From: Eretmocerus hayati
Lineage: Eukaryota; Arthropoda; Insecta; Hymenoptera; Aphelinidae
NCBI GenBank assembly: GCA_029851415.1
Contig: CM056742.1
Coordinates: forward strand, 144,961,121 to 145,025,120
Direction: 5' to 3'
DNA: 64,000 nucleotides
Of this stretch, positions 35,484 through 46,875 are shown piece by piece. The notes under the pieces are model-generated. The model had not been told where the DNA came from. It did no database searches and saw nothing but the letters and a program-made list of their open reading frames with translations. The position numbers were made by a program, and so were the translations under genes. Every line of letters starts with the position of its first letter. Within the stretch, counting starts at the first letter, position 1.

Positions 35484-38400
35484 ATGGCGATCAGCTTTGG
35501 ATTTTTCTAAATTTTTCAAAAAAATATTTCTGCCTTCAAAATTTTTATTTGTTATTTTTTACCGATTATTCACAACATTGCCGAATTGAATTGTCAATTT
35601 TCTCAGAAACTGTAATTGTTCGTGGGAAATGATGTATACCAACGTTTGGCCAAAGATGATTACACCCCTACCAAGCGCCGTGAAGACGAGTTCGGAGATG
35701 CCTGTCTTACCGACGGTTCATCTGTTGGGGATCTTCTGACAGATGGCGCGACGTTTTCAAAAATTTACTAAATTGTAGACTTTTCTGTTAAGCTTCCTCG
35801 TGATTATGTGATGATCGTCTTCTATTTAATATTCAATAAATGATGAAAATATTTTGATGAAAGCTATTATTGTCATGTTATACGACTGAAGGCTGGGACA
35901 TTGCTTTGCTCGGACAAAATAATTAATTATAATGCGATGATTGGCTATTTTACGCGATACAACTATCTCCACTATCCCAAGTAATCATCGTGTAAGAGAA
36001 AACAAATTTAATGAACTCAAAATCCATCGTCTACCCTCGAAAAAATGCGTTTTACAATGTCGTTGTACTTATGTAACTCGGGCAGCCACATCAATCAGAG
36101 CTGACGTCATCCGGTGCAACGCTTTGAGACAGACTTTGATCTGCTGATAGTGCAGTCAACCGCGGGATTAAGAATTCTCTGTCGAAAAGCCTTTTCTTTT
36201 ATTTGGCACACTTGGAATCAAAACTTGATATACTCTCGAAATGTTGTATAACCAAGCCCTGAGGTGTACTTATAGTCCCATTTTCTTCATCTTGATCTCT
36301 GAATGCATTTTCTCTCTCTCTCGAGATTGTAAATATTTCATCCAGAGTTTTTTTAATCTCAATGATGTACTGATTCCATCATGTAGATTCATTTTTTAAT
36401 TCCAACTAGAAAATGGATTCATAATGAGCTAAGATAAAATAAATCTTTATCGTCAATCTTGCCAAGGTGCATACTAATTCCTCAATTTTTCACTTTTTTG
36501 AAAAAATAATAAATCTCATTCCTTTCCAAGTCATTCTTCACTTCGCCCGAGTGATCATAACTGAATCTTGGAATTCCAGTATCAATAGCAGCTCACGACT
36601 CATCAATTCATCTAATATACCTCGTCGTTTTTCTGCACCCGTGCACCTCGGCACCTACACAATCGAATAGATCATCGAATGCATTGGCAAACTGATGAAA
36701 TGATGACGATATACGAATGCACAGGTATAAATCGCGAATACAACAGTCGCATCAGAATGAACTCGATGAGTCGGCTTATATAGAGCTGATGATGATGCGG
36801 GGCCTTGAACCGCCTACCTCGTGCAAACCGGTGGCGGGACACTCGCGTGACAAAACAAGGAGCGGCTATATACCACTGGTAGACAAAGTCACGGGTGAAT
36901 ATATTTTAATCTCTGAGCGCATTTTGATGCTCTTTTCGTACATTTTCGTATACGTATTACCATGCAATTATTTCAATGGTCCCCCGAGCGCGTGACCTTT
37001 TTTTCGTGAAAAACGACGTTCGCGCGCAATTACTCTTCGTCCTGTCGCACTTTATACACAAGGAGGTGCGGGTAATACTTATTTTACGTGACACGTCGTA
37101 AACGAGGCCGAAGACCTTATCTCTTTTGAAGCGTTATAAGTATATATAGGGGAGTGGCATTTTACGCTATTTGCTCGATTGCAGCCACGAAAGGTGCCCT
37201 AATAATACCAGTGTGTCACTCAGCCGAAAAGTCAAACAAGCTCGATTCGTGGTTTTTGTGGGCCCTCTTTGAACGTATTTGGGAGGCATTAATTTTTCGA
37301 AAATTTGATCGGAAAATTTGAGAAGCTTCGATATTTTTATGAGTCTTGAGCATTTGCTCAAATTTTTCATGCTTTGGATTAAGAGATCGGTGCGCTTGGA
37401 TATGAGAGATAGGTGATAAGTACAATTTGAATGCGCTTGAAGAATTTTGAGATATTCAAAGGCCCTATTTTGGAAATTTCATGACGATCGCAAGTTTAAG
37501 GATAATAAAGAATTTTTTATTACAATTGTTGAAGAGGGGTTAACAAATAGTACATTCCATGCTTCATTTCAGCATCGTCGTAGTAATCATAATGATTTAG
37601 GGTAGTTATAAAAGTTGTAAACAATTATAAATTGCATGTGTGTTTAGCTATTATTTGAGTTTGCATGTGTATTCATCAATAAAATATGTAAGTCATTCAT
37701 CCTGTGAGTAATTTTCATGCTCCAGCCGAATATATACCATAGATCTACATGAAGTTTGATAGGTTTAATTGACAAGGAAAATTTTAATAATAGACGCGTG
37801 AAATAGTTGAAAGAAGAATAAAGCTAGATGGTTCCATTCATATATCGTATGTAAGACGAGGATCTTGTGATGGATGGTATATCATTGTACGATACTCGGC
37901 ATTGCATCTACACCAACTGAAAAGCAAAGAAACTCGCAAAGAAAAAAAATGAGCAGTTGTAAAAATTGCGCCGATCTATTATTAGCCACATGCGTCATAC
38001 ACTTGCAAATGACTTGTTTTTCGAGCATTTGTAATGTTCATTGCACTCTTTCGAAAACTGGTATGTATGCATCGTACATAAATGTCCGTATTGTATTCAC
38101 GTTGCTTTGAAAATTGCAACGCATGACAAGAAAATCTCACTTTTGAAAAGATCGCGACATAATATTATCTCAGGGACCCCGTTTGAATACTTAGAATTGA
38201 AAAATCTGAGTCACTCGCGCATAGACGACAAAGAATAAAAGTTTTGCAAGTCGTCAAAAATAGACTTTCTCATTCGAATGATGATAACGTTAGAAGTTGA
38301 ATAACCGTCAATAGCTCGTGTGACTATCTAATGTGAATAGTTCATTAGGTCAGCAAAGTGAGCTATAAAAAAGTAACGGTCATAACAAAGATAACTGGGT

Positions 38401-41390
38401 CTATGACAAAACTGAGATCAAAGCAAATCATAGAATTCCATTCTAAATAGAATATTGAATATTTTTCAAGGTTTATTGACCTATATAATGAAGTATTTGC
38501 ACAAAACACGACCAGGAAAATAGCTTTTTCAAGTTCTAAATTATGCACATGAACTCATTGACCCGATCATCGCTAGACTTGAATTGCAAGAGCGTATTTC
38601 CTTTCGAAGAAAAGAAGCTATCAAGTCTTCCGATAATTGTGTGTTTGAACGTGGATATACAATATGCTTTTCAAATGATAATTCCAAAGATGAAGAAGAG
38701 AAAAATGAGTTTTCGCAAAAGGTCTTGCAACGGAATGATTATTCAAGTTGCATAAAGTGAGATAAAACTTGATTTCCATTCTTATCATGAACGACTTGCA
38801 ATACAGTTACTGTCGCTTATTTTATTATTCTTCTTATCATTTAATGGACTTGAAGCTTGACGAACATTGCATTGCAAGCACTTGATTATAACCATACTGC
38901 AAAGAATAATATTTGGCCAAGATATATATTTTCTCTTAAGGATGAAGACTCTGGCTCGAGATAAACTCACTCACTGTGAGTTTACTAAAAAAGATGACAT
39001 AATGAAGCGCATTTTTACGAAAAATTCAAACTCTCATTGGAGTATGTCTGAAATGCAATTATTGACCTTAAAATTTTCCACAAATTTCATGTTCTGTCTG
39101 CAAAACTGAGTTTTTTTTTCGATTTTTGTCGAGATTTGTGTCAAAGATATGTATCACAACGAATAAAAATAAAATCCATCATCGTCATAGATAAAACTTG
39201 CAAACTTTTAGCTAAGAAAGAAATCTCATTGAGAAAAGGGTCTAAACTTTGTATCGCTGAAATCTTAATCAGTCTTGCATAAAAATTGGCGCGTAACTAA
39301 CTTTTAAAAAATCCATTCTCATTAATTTTGAATTCTCCGAAACCGCAAAAGGATCTCATACCCTTAATCATCTCTCTCTCAGTCATCTTGTATATTATCT
39401 TCTGAGAAAGCAAAGAGCCTATTTAATTGGCCGGACTAATTTGTACCGGCTTTCTCGTCTTTCTCAATGAGTAGAGACCACAGGTAAGTATAATGAGCAG
39501 AGTAGTCCATTAGTATTATAGCGAAAATACGGGTCGACTTGTATATTGCATGCACTATGTATTTTCAAGACCATATGGGCATCGCGAAATAAGTGAGCGT
39601 GTAAGCGATGACGTTAATGCAGAAAATCACGAGGCGTAAGAGACGAGGTAAAGAAATCTCTCCTCTTTTGTATTCAGCTGTCAAGGTGAAACTGTCGAAG
39701 AAATTCTTCCTCTCAGTTATATTAGTTAGGTAGGTATATATTCTAGATAGGTAGGTAAGCTTGACACGGACTATATACTCGCGGGAAAGTGAGCCTGCAA
39801 TGCAATTCTGCATTGTATGCGACGACGATGACAACGACGATTCTTAAATATAAACGAGACTGTCGTGATGTAATGCTGCCTCGTACTGTGTTAATTTAAG
39901 CATATCAAAATCTACAACTCATGATACGAGGCTTGAATTAGAAAGTAATCCTTACTTATATTGTATTGAGTAGGTAAGTATCTTAGGAACTGCAGTTGAG
40001 GAGTAATGCGATTTCGAAGAGGAAGTTTGTCTTCCACCTGAGCAGAGGTCTAAGCTTATTCTAAATGTTTTATTGGCTGTAATAGGTTAATGAGTAGATC
40101 TGGTTACCCAAAAGTTTAGAAATTTGATTTCAGCTGAGAATTTCAGCCACAAGGATTGGCGTTCAACGACAAAAAACCATATGAGTAGATTTCTAGAATC
40201 AAAGGTAAGAAAAGTTGATGGCGCAAGTCTAAATTCGTACAAATTATCTCTTCTAATGGTATCGAGTATTCTTAACAATTGGAGAATTGGTAGAAATATT
40301 GACATTCAATCTTTTACAGTCTGACTGCCAGTCTCACACTGTCCCAAAACTGAGATTTATGAAATTTCGTTTGGATACGTCATGAAAGTTTCAAGAGATG
40401 CATCATAACAATCTTCAAACCCTCAAAGATCGATTTTCCCGAAGATCGCCACGAAAAATCACGAACTCACACATTGAAGGAAAACAAAAAATCTCATATA
40501 ACTTTGATCTTGAGATTTTCGGTCAATTTTAGTATTAAGTAGTAAAATTTTGAAGTAATTGATGTATCGAGACTCCCTCTTGATTGATATACTCAATAGG
40601 CAATGAAAATTATACAGAAAGAAAGAGAGATTTATTCAAAATTATCTGGATCTCCCCAACAAAAAAATTGGCCAAAAGAAAATTTTCCGCTCGAATGCAA
40701 CGGTACATGTGCAATGCAAACTGGTAAAAAAAGCTTTGATTCCGAGAATATTTAGTAGAAGAAAAGTGCTGATTGAATCGACAACAATAACATAGCCAGG
40801 GTGCATTGTCTTGTTAATTTAGGCACGCACTTGCACGCGGACTGCACAACGGAGTAGGCAGAATATATAGCTTAGTTGCGTAATAAGGTAAGGGATACGG
40901 AGTCGCGCTCCTATATCTGCACATTAATTGTGTATTTGAATGAGATTCACGCGGTATTATTGCAAGGGCAGAGTCGCTAATGAAATCGCTTCGATACGCA
41001 ACACCAATACACCACATAATCTACAAATACGATTGCAGTATTCGAGTTGCGACTCTTGAACAACTCTGATGGCGAGAGCGTAGAATGAATATACGTACTG
41101 AAAGGGTCACGACTGCAAACTGTTGTTTGATATCCCAGGGAATCCATGAATGTAATAGGTGAACACATCTCATGCTCCATCAAAGAATCACAAAAGAGAT
41201 CTAACGTGCGTCTCGATTTTCTTGGAATATTGGAATAAAAGTTCAGGGAGCCTATAGGGCTTGGTACCTATCGTCCAAGGGTAGAATACTCGATATTTCA
41301 AGGCCGATGTTGGATCTTCAGCAAATGCGGAATGTTTGCAAAATCCATCATTCTGTATGATTTCTCTCCAAACTTTGTAACTTTGTAAGT
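35484..41390. other. Gene-free AT-rich stretch
   Basis: No gene is supported over these 6 kb. At 36780-36850 a GC-richer segment (GGGGCCTTGAACCGCC) resembles a tRNA T-arm on the minus strand, but no cloverleaf forms. A less AT-rich patch lies around 37010-37130. Frames of 60-90 codons look random. Confidence 0.5.
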
Positions 41391-41404
41391 GTATTATTCA
41401 GAAA

Positions 41405-41580
41405 GAAGTTTATGTAACTCCGTGCGTAAAACTGTGTGTAAACTTAACTTTTTATGCATGATACCCGTACCAAAAGTGATGCGTAAAAGCATTCTCGCAC
41501 AGTTCCAAATCCCATCCGTGCGAGAATATGACATTACTGCACGATTAAGCGTGCGAGAAAGTAACTTTCGCACTAAGTTT
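41405..41580. repeat. GTGCG-stem foldbacks
   Basis: Two perfect or nearly perfect palindromes stand close together. ATTCTCGCAC (41491-41500) is matched by GTGCGAGAAT (41518-41527). At 41551-41573, GTGCGAGAAAG is followed directly by its near-complement CTTTCGCAC. A diverged CCGTGCGTAAAACTG copy starts at 41415. The GTGCGAGAAAGTAAC piece is shared with 6854 and 42924. The 82-codon ORF across this segment is a by-product. Confidence 0.55.
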
Positions 41581-41828
41581 CTAGGAGAATCAGATCAGTA
41601 CAATAATGAATTGATCACGATTCTGATAAGAATTTGAAAACTTGTAAAAATCTATCAGTTAGTCAATTTTTATCGATATATCTTGCAGAATTACTTTTCG
41701 CAGCAGCGAATCAACGTAGATAGCGTGATAATGATTCTGTCAAAGGTGATCGATTCGTAAATGACATTGCTGCACAGTTGTGTAAAATTTTTAATTTAAT
41801 TTTTCAGATGGAAGCCTAATAATTTTTT

Positions 41829-42140
41829 TAGATACAATTCTGTCATTCAATAGATGATTGACAACTAGATGATCCAAATTGAATGAGCAGGACTCAATAA
41901 ATTATCATTAGAATTGACCATTGGTGCTAGAGAATATATTCGAGAATCACTCGTAAGATGAACATGTTTTGTTGATATTCTCTAGATATGTTTCTGTCAT
42001 TCAACAGATGATAGGCAACTAGATGATCAAATCAGAATGAGCAGGAGCTCAATATTTTCATAAAAATTGACAATTGGTGATGGAGAATGAATCCCATGAT
42101 CACACGTAAGATAGAAAATTTTTTGTTTATATTCTCTAGA
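41829..42140. repeat. Tandem duplication, two copies of about 154 bp
   Basis: CTGTCATTCAATAGATGAT in the first copy (near 41840) recurs as CTGTCATTCAACAGATGAT near 41994. Both are followed by CAACTAGATGATC, ATGAGCAGGA, a TTGACNATTGG segment and ATATTCTCTAGAT at the copy end. The copies are diverged and non-coding. Confidence 0.6.
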
Positions 42141-42494
42141 TGACTTGAATTCGAAAAATTTAAATTGGTTCATAACAATATGAGGAGATTGATTCTTAAA
42201 CTAGGTCAAAATGATTTCATGCATTGTGTATTGTAGTTTATATTCATGAAAAATGTGCTGTTCATTTAATTTGAGCCAATATACTCACAAAAGTATATTT
42301 TATGAGTATTTGTGATTTCAATTCAATAGAATCTACTCATTCAAAAGTTTTATTACTGAGTTTTTTTTTAAAACCTGAATTTCATCAAACAGAATTAGAA
42401 ATTTCTGGAAATTGAGAATTTTTTTCAATTTGTGCAGCATCGTAATGTACTGGATGGCAAGTTCGTTTTTTCATACATCTTTCAGGCGTTTTTT

Positions 42495-42620
42495 TCAGTC
42501 GGGGGACTCCGCCCCCCCGAACCCCCCAGCGGGGGCTTCGCCCCCTGCACCCCCACCAGGGGCTTCCGCCCCTGGACCCCGCTCTCCTCCCCCTCCGACG
42601 CCACCCCCTTACCCCCTGAT
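42495..42620. repeat. GC-rich island of three consecutive hairpins
   Basis: In strongly AT-rich surroundings this stretch is nearly all G/C. It contains GGGGG-ACTCCG-CCCCC (42501-42518), GGGGGCTTCGCCCCC (42531-42545) and CCAGGGGCTTCCGCCCCTGG (42556-42575), joined by GAACCCCCC and TGCACCCCCA spacers and followed by a C/T-rich tail. It encodes nothing credible. The abrupt composition change suggests an inserted element. Confidence 0.6.
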
Positions 42621-42871
42621 TCGCCTTGATGTACCAGATCAATAATGGTTAATATAGTGCGTCTTGAGTATTAGTCGAAATTTTGCAGTCTATTCATAAT
42701 GATCAGGAACTATTTGTCAATCAATGTGATTAAAATTTCAAAAGATTTATCAACGGAATAGAATCGTCTATGGATTGAATAGAAGACAGAATTTCAAAAA
42801 ACAATTCTAATGATCTTGTCGGCTAATGCCTTCAAATACCGTGGAGGCACAGTTTTCCGCACGGGTTACAT

Positions 42872-43028
42872 AAAATAGTATAAGCAATACGGGTGGGAAG
42901 TTCCCGCACTCGTCGCCGGAACCGTGCGAGAAAGTAACATTCTCGCACTTTTTCCACATTCTCGCACTCTTCCCGGCCACTCGTGCGGGAATCCTCTTTC
43001 CCACCCTGATTGCTTAATGTACTATTTT
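42872..43028. mobile_element. Foldback MITE, 157 bp, GTGCG / AATAGTA family
   Basis: The left end is AAAATAGTATAAGCAATACG with GGTGGGAAG and TTCCCGCAC. The reverse complement of the right end reads AAAATAGTACATTAAGCAAT with AGGGTGGGAAA and TTCCCGCAC. Internal GTGCGAGAA and TTCTCGCAC (42924-42948) make a second palindrome. The AATAGTA ends and GTGCG stems tie it to the repeats at 6.9, 21.2 and 41.4 kb. Confidence 0.65.
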
Positions 43029-44150
43029 GATGAAGTAAGTCATTGAATACTTGTATTTCTGAATTCGAGGAATCCCAGTATTATCAGACGATGATTACAG
43101 TGAACTTGCAAAAAATTTGGGATTTTTAGCGTGCAATGATTTTGGAGCATGGAAATTCTCTCTTAAAATCTTGAAAAGCTTCATTGACTCGTCTGAGCCA
43201 TTGAAATATCTTAACTATCCCATGTACCTGATTTTAATAAAAATACTTATGGATAAATGAAATAAACTACAAAAAATACAGAATAATCAATGAAAAGCAA
43301 TGATTTAGAGATGAAAGAGATGGAGGCTACGAAGATATAATTTTTTCGGTCTTTGCGAGTTAAAGTCAGCAGATATTGCTGACGTTTTTGGCATCAATCG
43401 AGAATGGATTTTACTCAACTCTCGATCAATGCACCTTTAGAGCCTCGTATGGTTCCGAGGATGCATCTAAAGGATTTTGATGGAAAGGAATGAAAAATTC
43501 CCGCGAGTGATAAATACGATATCCGATCATATTGATCGAGTGTCAAAATTAATTACATAGATGGAGGCTACGTTATTCTCCAAAAAATGACTGGGAACTG
43601 TCCTGTGGCTTCTATATGATGAGTCGAAGAATCTTTGTACATAACTACTGTATTCAAAATTAGAATTTGTCGTGCTCAAATGATGGGTTACTTGACAGGG
43701 ATGACGCTGGTTCTACATGGGAAACTGCGCGCAGTTTCGATTTTCCTTAGGACTCATCATGCTTGAAACTCCCTCATCATTAGGTCAGGAGAAAAAATGA
43801 ATCTTCCCAAAAAGTTTGGAAATACTCTGATAATGCCGTAAGAATACAAACTACAATGAAAGCCTGCAGTGATAGATTTGACCTTCCACCCTTCGGCTTT
43901 TAACCATACATGATTTTTCATGATGCCCCTGGTTGCATTAACATAATTGAATACATCATTTCGACGAAAAACTTCATGAGGAATATGACGTGGATATCAC
44001 TTTTGAGCTATGATTTGAATGTTGCGCGGTGTTAGTCATTTTTTTTTTGAAAGATCGGTTATTTTCACATCACATATCGGTTAGTCGTATGAGGTAGTAA
44101 ATCGGATTCTTGATAATTCTTTTCAACTGTGAAATAGATTGGTTGGAATC
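43029..44150. other. Gene-free stretch
   Basis: AT-rich, without a recognisable gene or repeat. GAGGCTACG occurs at both 43323 and 43563. Confidence 0.4.
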
Positions 44151-44302
44151 CCTCTCACAAAATTTCCAGGTTTTACAACAAAAACCCAAAAATGCCAAGT
44201 TTTTTGGTCTCAAAGTGACCACATACCAGGTTTTCCAGGTACTCAATTTTTTCCTGATTTTTTCCAGGTTTCCTAGGTTTCCCAGGTTTGTTAGACACCC
44301 TG
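44150..44302 (-). mobile_element. Remnant of a CCAGGTTTTCC-type repeat with hAT-like end
   Basis: On the minus strand the element begins CAGGGTGTC (reverse complement of GACACCCTG, 44294-44302) and continues with repeated AAACCTGG and GGAAA blocks. CAGGG-type starts are common in hAT elements, and this CTGG-AAA-rich repeat style is seen in many invertebrate genomes. Only one end is recognisable, so this is likely a truncated non-autonomous copy. Confidence 0.4.
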
Positions 44303-44675
44303 AAACTATGAATCATAAAATTTTTTCAAAAGTGTATACAGATTTGCGAGAGACTTCACCATCATTTTTCTCGCAGCGCCATCCTACCCTCCTATGCAGT
44401 AGATGTTTAATTAGAAACTCAACCTATTGAGATTTTCTTCTGGTGATATTTTCTCTAATACCATGGAATGAATCAAAGCTGGTGAGAATCATTCATTTTA
44501 TTGCAGAGAAACATAATGAATCATCCAAAGTAACTTCATATGGACCTTCTAGGTAGATTGTTCATAATATTTGGGTCGATCACACTGCTAACATCTTTGG
44601 TTCTTATAAAGGGAGAAGTGGAATCAAGCCAAAATCATGATCAGTGATTTTTGTTTCAATAGGCACAAGAGGGGC

Positions 44676-45773
44676 TCAATCTTGGATGAATGATATAAGT
44701 TCTTTCAACAATGCTGGTATATTACAAATTTCTCTAAATTCATCAAGGTCTTTGAATGCGTTCATTCCATGAGCTTTAGCCAAATGGAGTATTTTCTGTT
44801 TGAGGATTTGGAAGTTGTATTGATGGGCAAAAAGTAAGAAAGAGGCTAGATTACTCTCATGCAGTGAGCTGCAGAGGACAATCTCACACTCTTGACGTAA
44901 TTGAGATAAGTTATATTTATCAGCAAGGATACAAAGACCCTTGATGATGTTATCCATTTCTTGGAGTTTTTTCACTCCATACACATAGTCTAAAAATCCT
45001 TTGAATATTTCAAAAGTTATGCATTCATCATTACACATATTAACTGTGCGAGTCGATGCTTCTTGCATGTTACTTGTTGCGAACATCGCCAAAAAGTAAG
45101 GACAGGCATTGGCTAGTACAACAGCATGAGCATATAAAAGCTGGTTGTTAGGGAAAGTGAATGTAACATCCACAAAGAGTCGTTTTGTATACAACTCAGA
45201 AAAATTTGCAAGAGTAATTAGAGGTGTTTCAGTGAGACTAAGAGACTGATCTTCGATCTGATGAATTTCAATTATTTCCTCAAACAGGATATGTATAGTC
45301 AAAATATCATCAACACAGAAATAATCGCAAAATTCCCAACTCTTAGACCAATAATCAGTAGATTTCCTTATCCTAGGTGGCATAGTAAAATCTAATTCTA
45401 CTTTATCAGTGAGTGGACTCATATTCCACAGTTTCTTCTCAGATGTAAAATTTTGTGTATACCTCCTCAAAGCCACTGATACCATGAGCCTCGCACCTTT
45501 CCCTTCATATGAGTACAACCTGACTTTCATTAAACTGTTCTTATAGGACGTACATTTATCATGCTCTACTGCAGAAGTGCTGAACTGGAGATCACATTTA
45601 AGAGAATGTTTGATTAGAGTGACAGTTTTCTTAAACCCAAGGGCATTGGCACTCTTTGCCATGGATCCAAACTCTTTTATATCCCAGCATAAATCAGTTG
45701 TTCGCTTCTCAAAATCAGTTGTCGTACGCTGAACAAATTCTTCATCAGCTTTTCTTTTCAGTGTCGCTGACAT
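44676..45773 (-). CDS. MATH-BTB (speckle-type POZ-like) protein
   Basis: A 365-residue uninterrupted frame. The N-terminal part (about 28-165, DLCWDIKEF onward) fits a diverged MATH domain, the substrate-binding fold of SPOP-like proteins. Residues about 190-300 (LYTKRLFVDVTFTF, YAHAVVLANACPYFLAMF, FKGFLDYVYG) are a clear BTB/POZ domain, and 305-360 resemble the BACK/helical end. Such proteins usually act as adaptors bringing substrates to Cullin-3 ubiquitin ligase; that role is inferred. I chose the ATG at 45773, giving MSATLKRKAD, because CCTTTCAG ends only 24 bases upstream and looks like a 3' splice site of an untranslated first exon. The frame stays open further up to 45959, but that part reads as intron. 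AATAAA on this strand lies at 44497-44502, about 175 bases past the stop. Confidence 0.88.
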   Translation of the reverse strand: MSATLKRKADEEFVQRTTTDFEKRTTDLCWDIKEFGSMAKSANALGFKKTVTLIKHSLKCDLQFSTSAVEHDKCTSYKNSLMKVRLYSYEGKGARLMVSVALRRYTQNFTSEKKLWNMSPLTDKVELDFTMPPRIRKSTDYWSKSWEFCDYFCVDDILTIHILFEEIIEIHQIEDQSLSLTETPLITLANFSELYTKRLFVDVTFTFPNNQLLYAHAVVLANACPYFLAMFATSNMQEASTRTVNMCNDECITFEIFKGFLDYVYGVKKLQEMDNIIKGLCILADKYNLSQLRQECEIVLCSSLHESNLASFLLFAHQYNFQILKQKILHLAKAHGMNAFKDLDEFREICNIPALLKELISFIQD

Positions 45774-45796
45774 GTTGTCTAGTGCGTTGAAATTCT

Positions 45797-46472
45797 CTGA
45801 AAGGAAAATTCTTCGAATGTGAACTGAATTTGCAAGACATTTCAGATAAAATATGTATGCACACATTAATGAAACAGGGTGATGGAAACAGTGTGCAATA
45901 TGATTGCCATGGATTGATGAATTCTTTGAAGAAACAAAGCGAGAAGGCAAGTACCTCACTCACTCATAACCTCTCATGGCAGTGCATGCATAGTCTTTTA
46001 TTCACTAAAGACTGGTGGGAGTCCTGTCGAGACTAAGGTCGAATTTTCAACCCTCGTTCAGACAATTTTGGCCTGGAGTTGGACGTGAGACTTGAGCAAA
46101 TTTGCTCTAAAGGGTGAGAAATTTGAATGAAAAAGTCCCATACCTGTCAATGTTTGGGAATCGCCGGAGATGGAGGAGAACTTGTACCAACGAATGTTGC
46201 TTGTACTTATTCTTCTCCTTTGCGAATCTACCGAGGAATCTACAGTAAATCTGCACTGCGACTACTTGGCCTTATTACTGGGACGTGGGAAACTATGATG
46301 CCGACTTAATTCTGAGTAATTCAATCTGATGATTCCAAAATTTCTAAGTCTTATTGATATTGATGTACCAGGCGCGATACTAAGGACAACGATACAGATC
46401 GAGGTTAGCATTTAGGGTCCATCCATCAATCAACATGGGTTGCGAGAGTGATGGGTTGTGAAGAGTGCGCTC
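45797..46472. other. 5' flank of the MATH-BTB gene
   Basis: It probably holds an untranslated first exon and promoter of the minus-strand BTB gene. Possible donors (GTGAGT-like) occur near 45955-45965 but I cannot choose between them. No other gene is seen. Confidence 0.35.
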
Positions 46473-46875
46473 TACCTCTGAAAAAGCGACGGTAGCGTCT
46501 CTAGTGGTGAAATTGGTATGTCGCCAATTATAATTTTAAACTTAAAGACAAAGAGGAAGGGAAGGGAACCAATAGTACCGCGCCCTGCAGATTATTTTTT
46601 TACAAATTTCAAGAAAAGTTTCATCGAGATCGGTGCTAAATTGAGCCCAAAAGTTTGCGGGAGAACTTTTTAGTGTTGCTGAATTTTTCCCACGAATTTT
46701 TTAGCTCAATTTTGCACCGATCCCGATAAAACTTTTTTTTAAATTTGTAGAGAAATAATCCGCAAGGTGCGGTACTATTGGTGTGCTTCCTCTCATTCTT
46801 CAAAAATTGTTATTGGCGAGTTGGTAATATACCAATTTCACCGCTAGAGGCGCCACCATCGCTTTTCAAAAGGTA
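46473..46875. repeat. Long foldback element, about 403 bp
   Basis: Two arms of about 190-200 bp are diverged reverse complements around a loop of some 20 bases near 46680. Examples: AGTGGTGAAATTGGTAT (left) against the reverse complement of ATACCAATTTCACCGCT (right); CCAATAGTACCGCG against CGGTACTATTGG; GATCGGTGCTAAATTGAG against CTCAATTTTGCACCGATC. It ends in TACCT and AGGTA-like sequence. There is no coding capacity. Confidence 0.7.

Noticed and set aside
36780..36860. Possible minus-strand tRNA (GGTTCAAGGCCCC-like motif)
   Set aside because: No acceptor or anticodon stem can be formed; only a T-arm-like string is present.
45774..45959. Upstream extension of the MATH-BTB frame to 427 residues
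   Set aside because: A good 3' splice site (CCTTTCAG) lies between it and the chosen ATG, and the added 62 residues have no MATH or other similarity.
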